DNA of 64,000 nt from Chrysogorgia sp. JL179-B06. Its lineage: Eukaryota > Cnidaria > Anthozoa > Scleralcyonacea > Chrysogorgiidae. The notes beneath the pieces are model-generated. The model was given only the letters and a program-made list of their open reading frames with translations. It searched no databases and had not been told where the DNA came from. The stretch spans positions 62,001-126,000 of the forward strand of contig JAYKKM010000219.1 in assembly GCA_035772405.1 (NCBI GenBank). The letters run 5' to 3'. The position numbers and the translations under genes were made by a program. Positions 1 through 11,900 of this stretch are shown piece by piece; the stretch's first letter is position 1, and the number at the start of each line of letters is the position of its first letter.

Positions 1-1342
1 CGATGAAGACAACAGTGACGACAACGATATGAAGACAACAGTGACGACAACGATGAAGACAACAGTGACGACAACGATATGAAGACAACAGTGACGATAA
101 CGATGAAGACAACAGTGACGATAACGATATGAAGACAACAGTGACGACAACGATGAAGACAACAGTGATGACAACGATGAAGACAACAGTGACGATGAAG
201 ACAACAGTGACGATAACGTTGAAGACAACAGTGACGATAACGATGAAGATAACAGTGACGACATGCAACGATGAAGATAACAGTGACGACAACGATGAAG
301 ACAGCATCGACGATGAAGACAACCTCGACGAAGAAGACAACAGTGACGATAACGTTGAAGACAACAGTGACGATAACGATGAAGATAACAGTGACGACAA
401 CGATGAAGATAACAGTGACGACAACGATGAAGACAACAGTGACGACAACGATGAAGACAACAGTGACGACAACGATGAAGACAACAGTGACGATAACGAT
501 GAAGTCAACAGTGACGATAACGATGAAGATAACAGTGACGACAACGATGAAGACAACAGTGACGACAACGATGAAGACAACAGTGACGACAACGATATGA
601 AGACAACAGTGACGATGAGGATGACAGTGACGATAACGATATGAAGACAACAGTGACGATAACGTTATGAAGACAACAGTGACGATGAAGACGACAGTGA
701 CGATGAAGACGACAGTGACGATGAAGACAACAGTGACGACAACGATATGAAGACAACAGTGACGATGAAGACAACACTGACGATAACGATGAAGATAATA
801 GTGACGACAACGATGAAGATAACAGTGACGACAACGATGAAGACAACAGTGACGACAACGATGAAGACAACAGTGACGATAACGATGAAGATAACAGTGA
901 CGATAACGATGAAGATAACAGTGACGAGAACGATGAAGACAACAGTGACGACAACGATGAAGACAACAGTGACGACAACGATGAAGACAACAGTGACGAT
1001 AACGATGAAGATAACAGTGACGATAACGATGAAGATAACAGTGACGACAACGATGAAGACAACAGTGACGACAACGATGAAGACAACAGTGACGACAACG
1101 ATGAAGACAACAATGACGATGAAAACGACAGTGACGATAACGATGAAGACATCAGTGACGATGAAGACAACAGTGACGACAACGATATGAAGACAACAGT
1201 GACGATGAAGACGACAGTGCACGACAACGATGAAGACAACAATGACGATGAAAACGACAGTGACGATAACGATGAAGACATCAGTGACGATGAAGACAAC
1301 AGTGACGACAACGATATGAAGACAACAGTGACGATGAAGACG

Positions 1343-2062
1343 ACAGTGCACGACAGTGACGAGAACGATATGAAGGCAACAGTGACGATGAAGACAACAG
1401 TGACGACAACGATATGAAGACAACAGTGACGATGAAGACGACAGTGACGACAACGATATGAAGACAACAGTGACGATGAAGACAACAGTGACGACAACGA
1501 TGAAGACAACAGTGACGACAACGATATGAAGACAACAGTGACGATAACGATGAAGACAACAGTGACGATAACGATATGAAGACAACAGTGACGACAACGA
1601 TATGAAGACAACAGTGACGATGAAGATGACAGTGACGATAACGATATGAAGACAACAGTGACGATAACGATGAAGACATCAGTGACGATGAAGACAACAG
1701 TGACGACAACGATATGAAGACAACAGTGACGATGAAGACGACAGTGCACGACAGTGACGAGAACGATATGAAGGCAACAGTGACGATGAAGACAACAGTG
1801 ACGACAACGATATGAAGACAACAGTGACGATGAAGACGACAGTGACGACAACGATATGAAGACAACAGTGACGATGAAGACAACAGTGACGACAACGATG
1901 AAGACAACAGTGACGACAACGATATGAAGACAACAGTGACGATAACGATGAAGACAACAGTGACGATAACGATATGAAGACAACAGTGACGACAACGATA
2001 TGAAGACAACAGTGACGATGAAGATGACAGTGACGATAACGATATGAAGACAACAGTGACGA
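1343..2062. repeat. 398-bp block duplication inside the left array
   Basis: A rare monomer variant containing CAGTGCACGACAG followed by a GACGAGAACGATATGAAGG junction occurs at 1343 and again at 1741, an offset of 398 bp. The next roughly 320 bases are the same in both copies, including the order of 18, 24 and 26-bp monomers. This is a higher-order duplication, not independent monomer slippage. Confidence 0.85.
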
Positions 2063-2100
2063 TAACGATATGAAGACAACAGTGACGATGAAGACGACAG

Positions 2101-2563
2101 TGACTATGAAGACGACAGTGACGATGAAGACAACAGTGACGACGACAACGATATATTGAAGACAACAGTGACGATGAAGACAACAGTGACGATAACGATA
2201 TGAAGACAACAGTGACGATAACGATATGAAGACAACAGTGACGATGAAGACAACAGTGACGATGAAGACAACAGTGACGACAACGATGAAGACAACAGTG
2301 ACGATAACGATGAAGACAACAGTGACGACAACGATATGAAGACAACAGTGACGACAACGATATGAAGACAACAGTGACGATGAAGATGACAGTGACGATA
2401 ACGATATGAAGACAACAGTGACGATAACGATATGAAGACAACAGTGACGATGAAGACGACAGTGACTATGAAGACGACAGTGACGATGAAGACAACAGTG
2501 ACGACGACAACGATATATTGAAGACAACAGTGACGATGAAGACAACAGTGACGATAACGATAT
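2101..2563. repeat. 362-bp block duplication inside the left array
   Basis: A second pair of landmark variants, CAGTGACTATGAAGACG and the unusual GATATATTGAAG, occurs at about 2098-2160 and again at about 2460-2522, an offset of 362 bp. The surrounding monomer order matches. With the 398-bp block this shows that the array grew by segmental duplication of 15-20 monomers at a time. Confidence 0.8.
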
Positions 2564-2858
2564 GAAGACAACAGTGACGATAACGATATGAAGACAACAG
2601 TGACGATGAAGACAACAGTGACGATGAAGACAACAGTGACGACAACGATGAAGACAACAGTGACGATAACGATGAAGACAACAGTGACGACAACGATATG
2701 AAGACAACAGTGACGATAACGATGAAGACAACAGTGACGATGAAGACAACGGTGAAGATAACGATGAAGACAACAGTGACGACAACGATGAAGACAACAG
2801 TGACGACAACGATGAAGACAACAGTGACGACATGTATAATAAAACAATTATTGTATTC

Positions 2859-2971
2859 GGCTTACACATGATATCAAGAATTATTCAGACCTCGGTCAAT
2901 CTTATCCGCCTCAGCCTTCGGAAGATAACATTGACCTCAGTCTAGATAATTCTTGATATCATGCGTAAGCC
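2859..2971. repeat. 113-bp imperfect inverted repeat (hairpin / foldback element)
   Basis: Left arm 2859-2906 and right arm 2924-2971 are 48-bp reverse complements with only a few mismatches; the inner 17 bases (2907-2923) form the loop. The outer ends are GGCTTACACATGATATC on the left and GATATCATGCGTAAGCC on the right. The arms weaken outward but still match partly for some 10 more bases. A compact foldback MITE or a hairpin-forming transcript are the two obvious readings. No clear target-site duplication was found, so the class is undecided. Confidence 0.8.
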
Positions 2972-4018
2972 TCATTTGTTTATTAACAGCACATTACTGA
3001 TAACATCAGAATGGATAATAGGTCCGCGGAATGCGTACATGTGCTGCCGCAAAAAGGTAGAAGGGATGATTCTGAATGAACTTATATCTACAGCTCAGTT
3101 AGAATTTTGTGCGCGAGCTGTATAATATAATGTATAATGTAAAATCAAAATTGTTTAGATCGAACGCGAACGCTACCTAGATCGACATTGTCGTTTACTC
3201 TAATTGGATGAGGGGTTGTTCAGACTTTTCAGAGTCGCCTAATACAACATCCTGTCTGCATGTTCATGCTATTGATGAATTAATGATGCTAATTAGTTAG
3301 ATTCTTAAAAGCCTTATTGAGAGAATATTTTTCACCTAATTGTAAAGTGAAATGATCCGGAACGTGCGCAACTACGAGAGTTTTCTTGTGATGTAACTAT
3401 CCCCTTTGTTGATATGCTTTTATGTATAGATTGATCAGTTACGCCGTGTCTTATTAGCTTACAGTTGGCATAATCCAGATATTGGCTATTGCCAGGTTGG
3501 TATGACCTTAACTTTTTTCTGTTTTGTAGTATTATTTTAATTTAAAATTTTGAATTCAATTTTTCGGCATTACATTTTAATTTCGGGAAAAATACCATAA
3601 TTCAATTTATTTTTCATCCTTACCTTATTTTGTTTTAGGGCTTAAATCGTCTTGCTTCTTAAATCGTCTCTGACAAGGACCTTCACTCGAAACGTTTTTA
3701 TAGATTGAATTTTTTATCCAAAAATTAGAACTAAATCGTACCCAAACATATTTGTGTCTGACTTCAGTTTTAGCCAACAGAGTTTTCTGCTCGTAGATGC
3801 TTATACTGTACGTAATGTGTATAAACTTTTAATAACTCTCTGCTCTCGTGTATTTCTTAGATCCTGTTCCGGTTTGTATTAGCCATATTTCGATTGAATG
3901 AATCAAAGATCTTAGAGATTACAGAACATATGGAAATGTTTACTTTTTTACGAAATATGACATCTAAGCTCACTAACGACGATAGATTATATCAAGTAAG
4001 TATTTGCTGACATTCTTT

Positions 4019-4069
4019 CCGAAATATGTTCATTTCCGAAATATTTTTACCCCCGAAATATTTTTATCC
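4019..4069. repeat. Three tandem copies of a 17-bp repeat
   Basis: Three head-to-tail units start at 4019, 4036 and 4053. Each begins CCGAAATAT; the last two are identical except for one C/T difference (CCGAAATATTTTTAYCC). Confidence 0.85.
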
Positions 4070-4254
4070 CCGACAGGAATCCAATCAGTAACCTCCTCAT
4101 TGCCCAGTGCATTTTTTAAGGAATTGTGACTACTGGGGCAAAGTATGTAAGGGGGCCCTTTTCCTTATGCAATTTACTGAATTTAGTAGAGATGAAACGA
4201 TTAATTGGAAACTAATCAACAAAGTCGATTAATCGGCCAATTTAAAATAATCCG

Positions 4255-4283
4255 TAATCGGCCGATTATTGCATAATAATCGG
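4255..4283. repeat. Overlapping palindromes, AT-rich with CGG blocks
   Basis: 4255-4268 is a perfect 14-bp palindrome, TAATCGGCCGATTA. It overlaps a second inverted repeat at 4262-4283 with 9-bp perfect arms (CCGATTATT and AATAATCGG) around GCAT. Further ATAATCGG and GATTAATCGGCC copies lie at about 4228-4297. Such ATTAATCGG-rich palindromic clusters are familiar from the subterminal regions of hAT-type DNA transposons. I could not find a matching second end, so that assignment is a weak inference. Confidence 0.6.
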
Positions 4284-4529
4284 AAAAATAATCGGTGCAT
4301 TAACGTTTCGCAAACGACGCACTGTAGTCTGTAAATTCAAAAGCATGAACACAATAGTCCTTATTTCACAATGAAATCCGACTGTCCAGCTCCTCCCAAT
4401 CATAAAGGTGACGACTTTTATTCCGCATACATGTCAATTCTTGTCAGACTGGATAATTTTTTCGTATGACATCTTGGCGCCGCCGCCCTCAAACGTAACG
4501 CCTGCCTCGCAGGCGTTTAAAAGAGCCAT

Positions 4530-4923
4530 GTTCTCACATGCGCTCAGTAACGTTTGCAAACGCCGTGTTCTCACATGCGCTCAGTAACGTTTGCAAGCGC
4601 CGTGTTCTTACATGCGCTCAGTCACTTTTGCAAACGCCGTGTTCTCACATGCGTTCAGTAACGTTTGCAAGCGCCGTGTTCTAACATGCGCTCAGTAACG
4701 TTTACAAGCACCGTGTTCTCACATGCGTTCAGTAACGCTTGCAAGCGCCGTGTTCTCACATGTGCTCAGTAACGTTTGCAAGCGCCGTGATCTCACATGC
4801 GCTCAGTAACGTTTACAAGCGCCGTGTTCTCACATGCGTTCACTAACGTTTGCAAGCGCCGTGTTCTCACATGCGCTCAGTAACGTTCGCAAGCGCCGTG
4901 TTCTCACATGCGCTCAGTAACGT
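4530..4923. repeat. 37-bp minisatellite, about 10.6 copies
   Basis: Ten full units of exactly 37 bp start at 4530, 4567, 4604 and so on to 4863, followed by a partial unit 4900-4923. Each unit carries CACATGCGCTCAG and a core CGTTTGCAARCG. When R is A, as in the first unit (4551-4562), this core is a perfect 12-bp palindrome. Units differ by one to five substitutions and show no length variation. A small perfect hairpin (GCCTGC CTC GCAGGC, 4500-4514) sits just upstream. The array ends about 28 bp before the 21-bp satellite starts. Confidence 0.95.
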
Positions 4924-4951
4924 GTTAACAATCCCACATCCTGCAGTGGGA
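4924..4951. other. Junction between 37-bp minisatellite and 21-bp satellite
   Basis: These 28 bases belong to neither array. They contain a short inverted repeat, CCCAC (4933-4937) and GTGGG (4946-4950), immediately against the first 21-bp satellite monomer. Confidence 0.6.
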
Positions 4952-5192
4952 TGCCTTGTATTTGCTCGTCGATGCCTTGTATTTGCTCGTCTATGCCTTG
5001 TATTTGCTCGTTAATGCCTAGTATTTGCTAGTCGATGCCTTGTATTTGCTCGTCGATGCCTTGTATTTTCTCAACAATGCCTTGTATTTGCTCGTCGATG
5101 CCTTGTATTTGCTCGTCGATGCCTTGTATTTGCTCGTCGATGCCTTGTATTTGCTCGTCGATGCCTTGTATTTGCTCGTCAATGCCTAGTAT

Positions 5193-6000
5193 TTGCTCGT
5201 CGATGTCTTCTATTTGCTCGTTGATGCCTTGTATTTGCTCGTCGATGCCTTGTATTTGCTCGTCGATGCCTTGTATTTGCTCGTCGATGCCTTGTATTTG
5301 CTCGTTGATGCCTTGTATTTGCTCGTCAATGCCTTGTATTTGCTCGTCAATGCCTTGTGTTTGCTAGTCAATGCATTCTATTTGCTCGTCAATGCCTTCT
5401 ATTTGCTCGTCGATGCCTTGTATTTGCTCGTTGATGCCTTGTATTTGCTCGTCAATGCCTTGTATTTGCTCGTCCGTGCCTTGTATTTGCTCGTCAATGC
5501 ATTGTATTTGCTAGTCTATGCCTTGAATTTGCTCGTTGATGCCTTGTATTTGCTCGTCAATGCCTTGTATTTGCGCGTTGATGCCTTGTATTTGCTATTC
5601 AATGCCTAGTATTTGCTCGTCGATGTCTTGTATTTGCTCGTTGGTGCCTTGTATTTGCTCGTCGATGCCTTGTATTTGCTCGTCGATGCCTTGTATTTGC
5701 TCGTCGATGCCTTGTATTTGCTCATCGATGCCTTGTATTTGCTCGTTGATGCCTTGTATTTGCTCGTCAATGCCTTGTATTTGCTCGTCAATGCCTTGTG
5801 TTTGCTAGTCAATGCCTTCTATTTGCTCGTCATTGCCTTCTATTTGCTCGTTGATGCCTTGTATTTGCTCGTTGATGCCTTGTATTTGCTCGTCAATGTC
5901 TTGTATTTGCTCGTCCGTGCCTTGTATTTGCTCGTCAATGCATTGTATTTGCGCGTTGATGCCTTGTATTTGCTATTCAATGCCTTGTATTTGCTCGTCA
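5193..6000. repeat. 420-bp higher-order repeat, left part of array
   Basis: A distinctive monomer series starting with TCGTCGATGTCTTG begins at 5193 and again at 5613, an offset of 420 bp (20 monomers). Related 420-bp spacings recur at 8938 to 9358 and 11626 to 12046, so this is an old HOR period later copied within larger blocks. Confidence 0.8.
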
Positions 6001-8937
6001 ATGCCTTGTATTTGCTCGTCATTGCCTTGTATTTGCTCGTTGATGCCTTGTATTTACTCGTCAATGCCTTGTATTTGCTCGTCAATGCCTTGTATTTGCT
6101 CGTCGATGCCTTGTATTTGCTCGTCGATGCCTTGTATTTCCTCGTCGATGCCTTGTATTTCCTCGTCGATGCCTTGTATTTGCTCGTCGATGCCTTGTAT
6201 TTGCTCGTCAATGCCTTGTATTTGCTCGTCAATGCCTTGTATTTGCTCGTTGATGCCTTGTATTTGCTCCTTGATGCCTTGTATTTGCTCGTCCATGCCT
6301 TGTATTTGCTCGTCATTGCATTGTATTTGCTAGTCTATGCCTTGTATTTGCTCGTTGATGCCTTGTATTTGCTCGTCAATGCCTTGTATTTGCTCGTCGA
6401 TGCCTTGTATTTGCTCGTCAATACCTTGTATTTGCTCGTCAATGCATTATATTTGCTCGTCAATGCCTTGTATTTGCTAGTCGGTGCCTTGTATTTGTTA
6501 GTCTATGCCTTGTATTTGCTCGTTGATGCCTTGCAATTGCTCGTCAATGCCTTGTATTTGCTCGTCAATGCCTTGTATTTGCTCGTCAATGCCTTGTATT
6601 TGCTATTCAATGCCTTGTATTTGCCATTCATTGCCTTGTATTTGCTATTCAATGCCTTGTATTTGCTTGTCAAGGCCTTGTATTTGCTAGTCAATGCCTT
6701 GTATTTGCTCGTCAATGGCTTGTATTTGCTAGTCAATGCCTTGTACTTGCTCGTCAATACCTTGTATTTGCTCGTCGATGCCTTGTATTTGCTCGTCAAT
6801 GCCTTGTATTTGCTCGTCAATGCCTTGTATTTGCTCGTCAATGCCTTGTATTTGCTCGTCAATGCCTTGTATTTGCTCGTCAATGCCTTGTATTTGCTCG
6901 TCAATGCCTTGTATTTGCTATTCAATACTTTGTATTTGCTATTCAATACTTTGTATTTGCTATTCAATGCCTTGTATTTGCTCGTCAATGCCTTGTATTT
7001 GCTCATCAATGCCTTGTACTTGCTCGCCAATACCTTGTATTTACTCGTTGATGCCTTGTATTTGCTCATCAATGCCTTGTATTTGCTTGTCGATGCCTTG
7101 TATTTGCTCATTAATACCTTGTATTTGCTCATTAATACCTTGTATTTGCTCGTCAATGCCTTGTATTTGCTCGTCAATGCCTTGTATTTGCTCGTCAATG
7201 CCTTGTATTTGCTCGTCGATGCCTTGTATTTGCTCGTTGATGGCTTGTATTTGCTCGTCGATGCCTTGTATTTGCTCGTCGATGCCTTGTATTTGCTCGT
7301 CGATGGCTTGTATTTGCTCGTCGATGCCTTGTATTTGCTCGTCGATGCCTTGTATTTGCTCGTCAATGCCTTGTATTTGCGCGTTTATGCCTTGTATTTG
7401 CTATTCAATGCCTTGTATTTGCTCGTTGATGCCTTGTATTTGCTCGTCAATGCGTTGTATTTGCTAGTCAAAGCCTTGTATTTGCTAGTCAATGCCTTGT
7501 ATTTGCTCGTCAATACCTTGTATTTGCTCATCAATGCATTGCATTTGCTCGTCAATGCCTTGTATTTGCTCGTCGATGCATTGTATTTGCTCGTCAATGC
7601 CTTGTATTTGCTCGTTGATGCCTTGTATTTGTTAGTCAATGCCTTTTATTTGCTCGTTGATGCCTTGTATCTTGTATTTGCTCGTCAATGCATTGTATTT
7701 GCTCGTCGATGCCTTGTATTTGCTCGTTGATGCCTTGTATTTGCTATTCAATGCCTTCTATTTGCTCGTTGATGCCTTGTATTTGCTAGTCAATGCCTTG
7801 TATGTGCTCGTTGATGCCTTGTATTTGCTAGTCAATGCCTTGTATTTGCTCGTCGATGCCTTGTATTTGCTCGTCGATGCCTTGTATTTGCTTGTCGATG
7901 CCTTGTATTTGCTCATTAATACCTTGTATTTGCTCATTAATACCTTGTATTTGCTCGTCAATGCCTTCTATTTGCTCGTCAATGCCTTGTATATGCTCGT
8001 CGATGCCTTGTATTTGTTCGTCACTGCCTTGTATTTGCTCGTCAATGCCTTGTATTTGCTCGTCGATGCCTTGTATTTGCTCGTCGATGCCTTGTATTTG
8101 CTCGTCGATGCCTTGTATTTGCTCGCCGATGCCTTGTATTTGCTCGTCAATGCCTTGTATTTGCTCGTTGATGGCTTGTATTTGCTCGTCGATGCCTTGT
8201 ATTTGCACGTCGATGCCTTGTATTTGCTCGTCAATGCCTTGTATTTGCTCGTTGATGCCTTGTATTTGTTAGTCAATGCCTTGTATTTGCTCGTTGATGC
8301 CTTGTATTTGCTAGTCAATGCCTTGTATTTGCTCGTCAATGCATTGTATTTGCTCGTCGATGCCTTGTATTTGCTCGTCGATGGCTTGTATTTGCTCGTC
8401 AATGCCTAGTATTTGCTCGTTGATGCCTTGTATTTGCTCGTCGATGCCTTGTATTTGCTCGTTGATGGCTTGTATTTGCTCGTCGATACCTTGTATTTGC
8501 ACGTCGATGCCTTGTATTTGCTCGTCAATGCCTTGTATTTGCGCGTTTATGCCTTGTATTTGCTATTCAATGCCTTGTATTTGCTCGTTGATGCCTTGTA
8601 TTTGCTCGTCAATGCGTTGTATTTGCTAGTCAAAGCCTTGTATTTGCTAGTCAATGCCTTGTATTTGCTCGTCAATACCTTGTATTTGCTCGTCAATGCA
8701 TTGCATTTTCTCGTCAATGCCTTGTATTTGCTCGTCGATGCATTGTATTTGCTCGTCAATGCCTTGTATTTGCTCGTTGATGCCTTGTATTTGTTAGTCA
8801 ATGCCTTGTATTTGCTCGTTGAATCCTTGTATTTGCTAGTCAATGCCTTGTATTTGCTCGTCAATGCATTGTATTTGCTCGTCGATGCCTTGTATTTGCT
8901 CGTCGATGGCTTGTATTTGCTCGTCAATGCCTAGTAT

Positions 8938-11900
8938 TTGCTCGTCGATGTCTTGTATTTGCTCGTTGATGCCTTGTATTTGCTCGTCGATGCCTTGTAT
9001 TTGCTCGTCGATGCCTTGTATTTGCTCGTCGATGCCTTGTATTTGCTCGTTGATGCCTTGTATTTGCTCGTCAATGCCTTGTATTTGCTCGTCAATGCCT
9101 TGTGTTTGCTAGTCAATGCCTTCTTTTTCCTCGTCAATGCCTTCTATTTGCTCGTCGATGCCTTGTATTTGCTCGTTGATACCTTGTATTTGCTCGTCAA
9201 TGCCTTGAATTTGCTCGTCCGTGCCTTGTATTTGCTCGTCAATGCATTGTATTTGCTAGTCTATGCCTTGAATTTGCTCGTTGATGCCTTGTATTTGCTC
9301 GTCAATGCCTTGTATTTGCGCGTTGATGCCTTGTATTTGCTATTCAATGCCTAGTATTTGCTCGTCGATGTCTTGTATTTGATCGTTGGTGCCTTGTATT
9401 TGCTCGTCGATGCCTTGTATTTGCTCGTCGATGCCTTGTATTTGCTCGTCGATGCCTTGTATTTGCTCGTTGATGCCTTGTATTTGCTCGTCAATGCCTT
9501 GTATTTGCTCGTCAATGCCTTGTGTTTGCTAGTCAATGCCTTCTATTTGCTCGTCAATGCCTTCTATTTGCTCGTCGATGCCTTGTATTTGCTCGTTGAT
9601 GCCTTGTATTTGCTCGTCAATGCCTTGTATTTGCTCGTCCGTGCCTTGTATTTGCTCGTCAATGCATTGTATTTGCGCGTTGATGCCTTGTATTTGCTAT
9701 TCAATGCCTTGTATTTGCTCGTCAATGCCTTGTATTTGCTCGTCATTGCCTTGTATTTGCTCGTTGATGCCTTGTATTTACTCGTCAATGCCTTGTATTT
9801 GCTCGTCAATGCCTTGTATTTGCTCGTCGATGCCTTGTATTTGCTCGTCGATGCCTTGTATTTCCTCGTCGATGCCTTGTATTTGCTCGTCGATGCCTTG
9901 TATTTGCTCGTCAATGCCTTGTATTTGCTCGTCAATGCCTTGTATTTGCTCGTTGGTGCCTTGTATTTGCTCGTTGATGCCTTGTATTTGCTCGTCAATG
10001 CCTTGTATTTGCTCGTCAATGCCTTGTATTTGCTCGTCAATGCCTTGTGTTTGCTCGTCAATGCCTTCTATTTGCTCGTCGATGCCTTCTATTTGCTCGT
10101 CGATGCCTTGTATTTGCTCGTTGATGCCTTGTATTTGCTCGTCAATGCCTTGTATTTGCTCGTCCATGCCTTGTATTTGCTCGTCATTGCATTGTATTTG
10201 CTCGTCAATGCCTTGTATTTGCGCTTTGATGCCTTGTATTTGCTATTCAATGCCTAGTATTTGCTCGTCGATGTCTTGTATTTGATCGTTGGTGCCTTGT
10301 ATTTGCTCGTCGATGCCTTGTATTTGCTCGTCGATGCCTTGTATTTGCTCGTCGATGCCTTGTATTTGCTCGTTGATGCCTTGTATTTGCTCGTCAATGC
10401 CTTGTATTTGCTCGTCAATGCCTTGTGTTTGCTAGTCAATGCCTTCTATTTGCTCGTCAATGCCTTCTATTTGCTCGTCGATGCCTTGTATTTGCTCGTT
10501 GATGGCTTGTATTTGCTCGTCAATGCCTTGTATTTGCTCGTCCGTGCCTTGTATTTGCTCGTCAATGCATTGTATTTGCGCGTTGATGCCTTGTATTTGC
10601 TATTCAATGCCTTGTATTTGCTCGTCAATGCCTTGTATTTGCTCGTCATTGCCTTGTATTTGCTCGTTGATGCCTTGTATTTACTCGTCAATGCCTTGTA
10701 TTTGCTCGTCAATGCCTTGTATTTGCTCGTCGATGCCTTGTATTTGCTCGTCGATGCCTTGTATTTCCTCGTCGATGCCTTGTATTTGCTCGTCGATGCC
10801 TTGTATTTGCTCGTCAATGCCTTGTATTTGCTCGTCAATGCCTTGTATTTGCTCGTTGATGCCTTGTATTTGCTCGTTGATGCCTTGTATTTGCTCGTCA
10901 ATGCCTTGTATTTGCTCGTCAATGCCTTGTATTTGCTCGTCAATGCCTTGTGTTTGCTCGTCAATGCCTTCTATTTGCTCGTCGATGCCTTCTATTTGCT
11001 CGTCGATACCTTGTATTTGCTCGTCGATGCCTTGTATTTGCTCGTCAAAGCATTGTATTTGCTCGTCAATGCCTTGTATTTGCTCGTCATTGCCATGTAT
11101 TTGCTCATTGATGCCTTGTATTTGCTCGTCGATGCCTTGTATTTGCTCGTTGATGGCTTGTATTTGCTCGTCGATGCCTTGTATTTGCACGTCGATGCCT
11201 TGTATTTGCTCGTCAATGCCTTGTATTTGCGCGTTTATGCCTTGTATTTGCTATTCAATGCCTTGTATTTGCTCGTTGATGCCTTGTATTTGCTCGTCAA
11301 TCCGTTGTATTTGCTAGTCAAAGCCTTGTATTTGCTAGTCAATGCCTTGTATTTGCTCGTCAATACCTTGTATTTGCTCGTCAATGCATTGCATTTTCTC
11401 GTCAATGCCTTGTATTTGCTCGTCGATGCATTGTATTTGCTCGTCAATGCCTTGTATTTGCTCGTTGATGCCTTGTATTTGTTAGTCAATGCCTTGTATT
11501 TGCTCGTTGATGCCTTGTATTTGCTAGTCAATGCCTTGTATTTGCTCGTCAATGCATTGTATTTGCTCGTCGATGCCTTGTATTTGCTCGTCGATGGCTT
11601 GTATTTGCTCGTCAATGCCTAGTATTTGCTCGTCGATGTCTTGTATTTGCTCGTTGATGCCTTGTATTTGCTCGTCGATGCCTTGTATTTGCTCGTCGAT
11701 GCCTTGTATTTGCTCGTCGATGCCTTGTATTTGCTCGTTGATGCCTTGTATTTGCTCGTCAATGCCTTGTATTTGCTCGTCAATGCCTTGTGTTTGCTAG
11801 TCAATGCCTTCTATTTCCTCGTCAATGCCTTCTATTTGCTCGTCGATGCCTTGTATTTGCTCGTTGATGCCTTGTATTTGCTCGTCAATGCCTTGTATTT

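Larger units (their letters stand above)
1..2832. repeat. Acidic-codon minisatellite array (18/24/26-bp monomers)
   Basis: The whole interval is built from a core GAAGACAACAGTGAC followed by zero or one GAY-AAC spacer and GAT or GATAT, giving monomers of 18, 24 or 26 bp, roughly 120-130 copies. The array is already running at base 1, so its left end lies outside the window; it stops abruptly at 2832. In the 24-bp register one plus-strand frame reads D-E-D-N-S-D-D-N, and about 110 residues of this stay open near 268-597. The 26-bp monomers (extra AT) break the frame again and again, and there is no start context, splice signal or flanking coding sequence. I call it a minisatellite; descent from an exon encoding an acidic Asp/Ser-rich repeat protein is possible but only inferred. 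On the minus strand the same bases give Ser/Leu- and Cys/His/Arg-rich open frames that are shadows. Confidence 0.95.
2833..4529. other. Single-copy noncoding island between two arrays
   Basis: No open frame of useful length occurs on either strand, and no RNA gene is recognisable. The DNA is AT-rich (for example about 3530-3620 and 3120-3145) and carries the short structured elements listed separately: a 113-bp hairpin, a 17-bp triple repeat and a palindrome cluster. Nothing else in it supports a gene, promoter or known element. Confidence 0.7.

Noticed and set aside
1..2832. A functional acidic matrix-protein gene
   Set aside because: Frame-breaking 26-bp monomers throughout, no start, no splice sites and no flanking coding sequence in the window.
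505..2869. Minus-strand ORFs of 247-524 codons (Ser/Leu and Cys/His/Arg-rich) in the left array
   Set aside because: Shadow frames of the minisatellite; no domain and repeated composition only.
3110..3150. TATA-like promoter in TATAATATAATGTATAATG
   Set aside because: AT-rich run with no gene downstream on either strand.
3670..3694. Hammerhead-ribozyme-like string CTGACAAGG...CGAAACG, as found in Penelope-like elements
   Set aside because: The conserved core CTGANGA is broken (CTGACAA) and no stem II can form between the two halves; at most a decayed relic.
4084..4160. Inverted repeat TTGCCCAGT and ACTGGGGCAA as a structured RNA
   Set aside because: Arms of nine bases with a mismatch and a loop of over 20 bases; likely by chance in this length of DNA.
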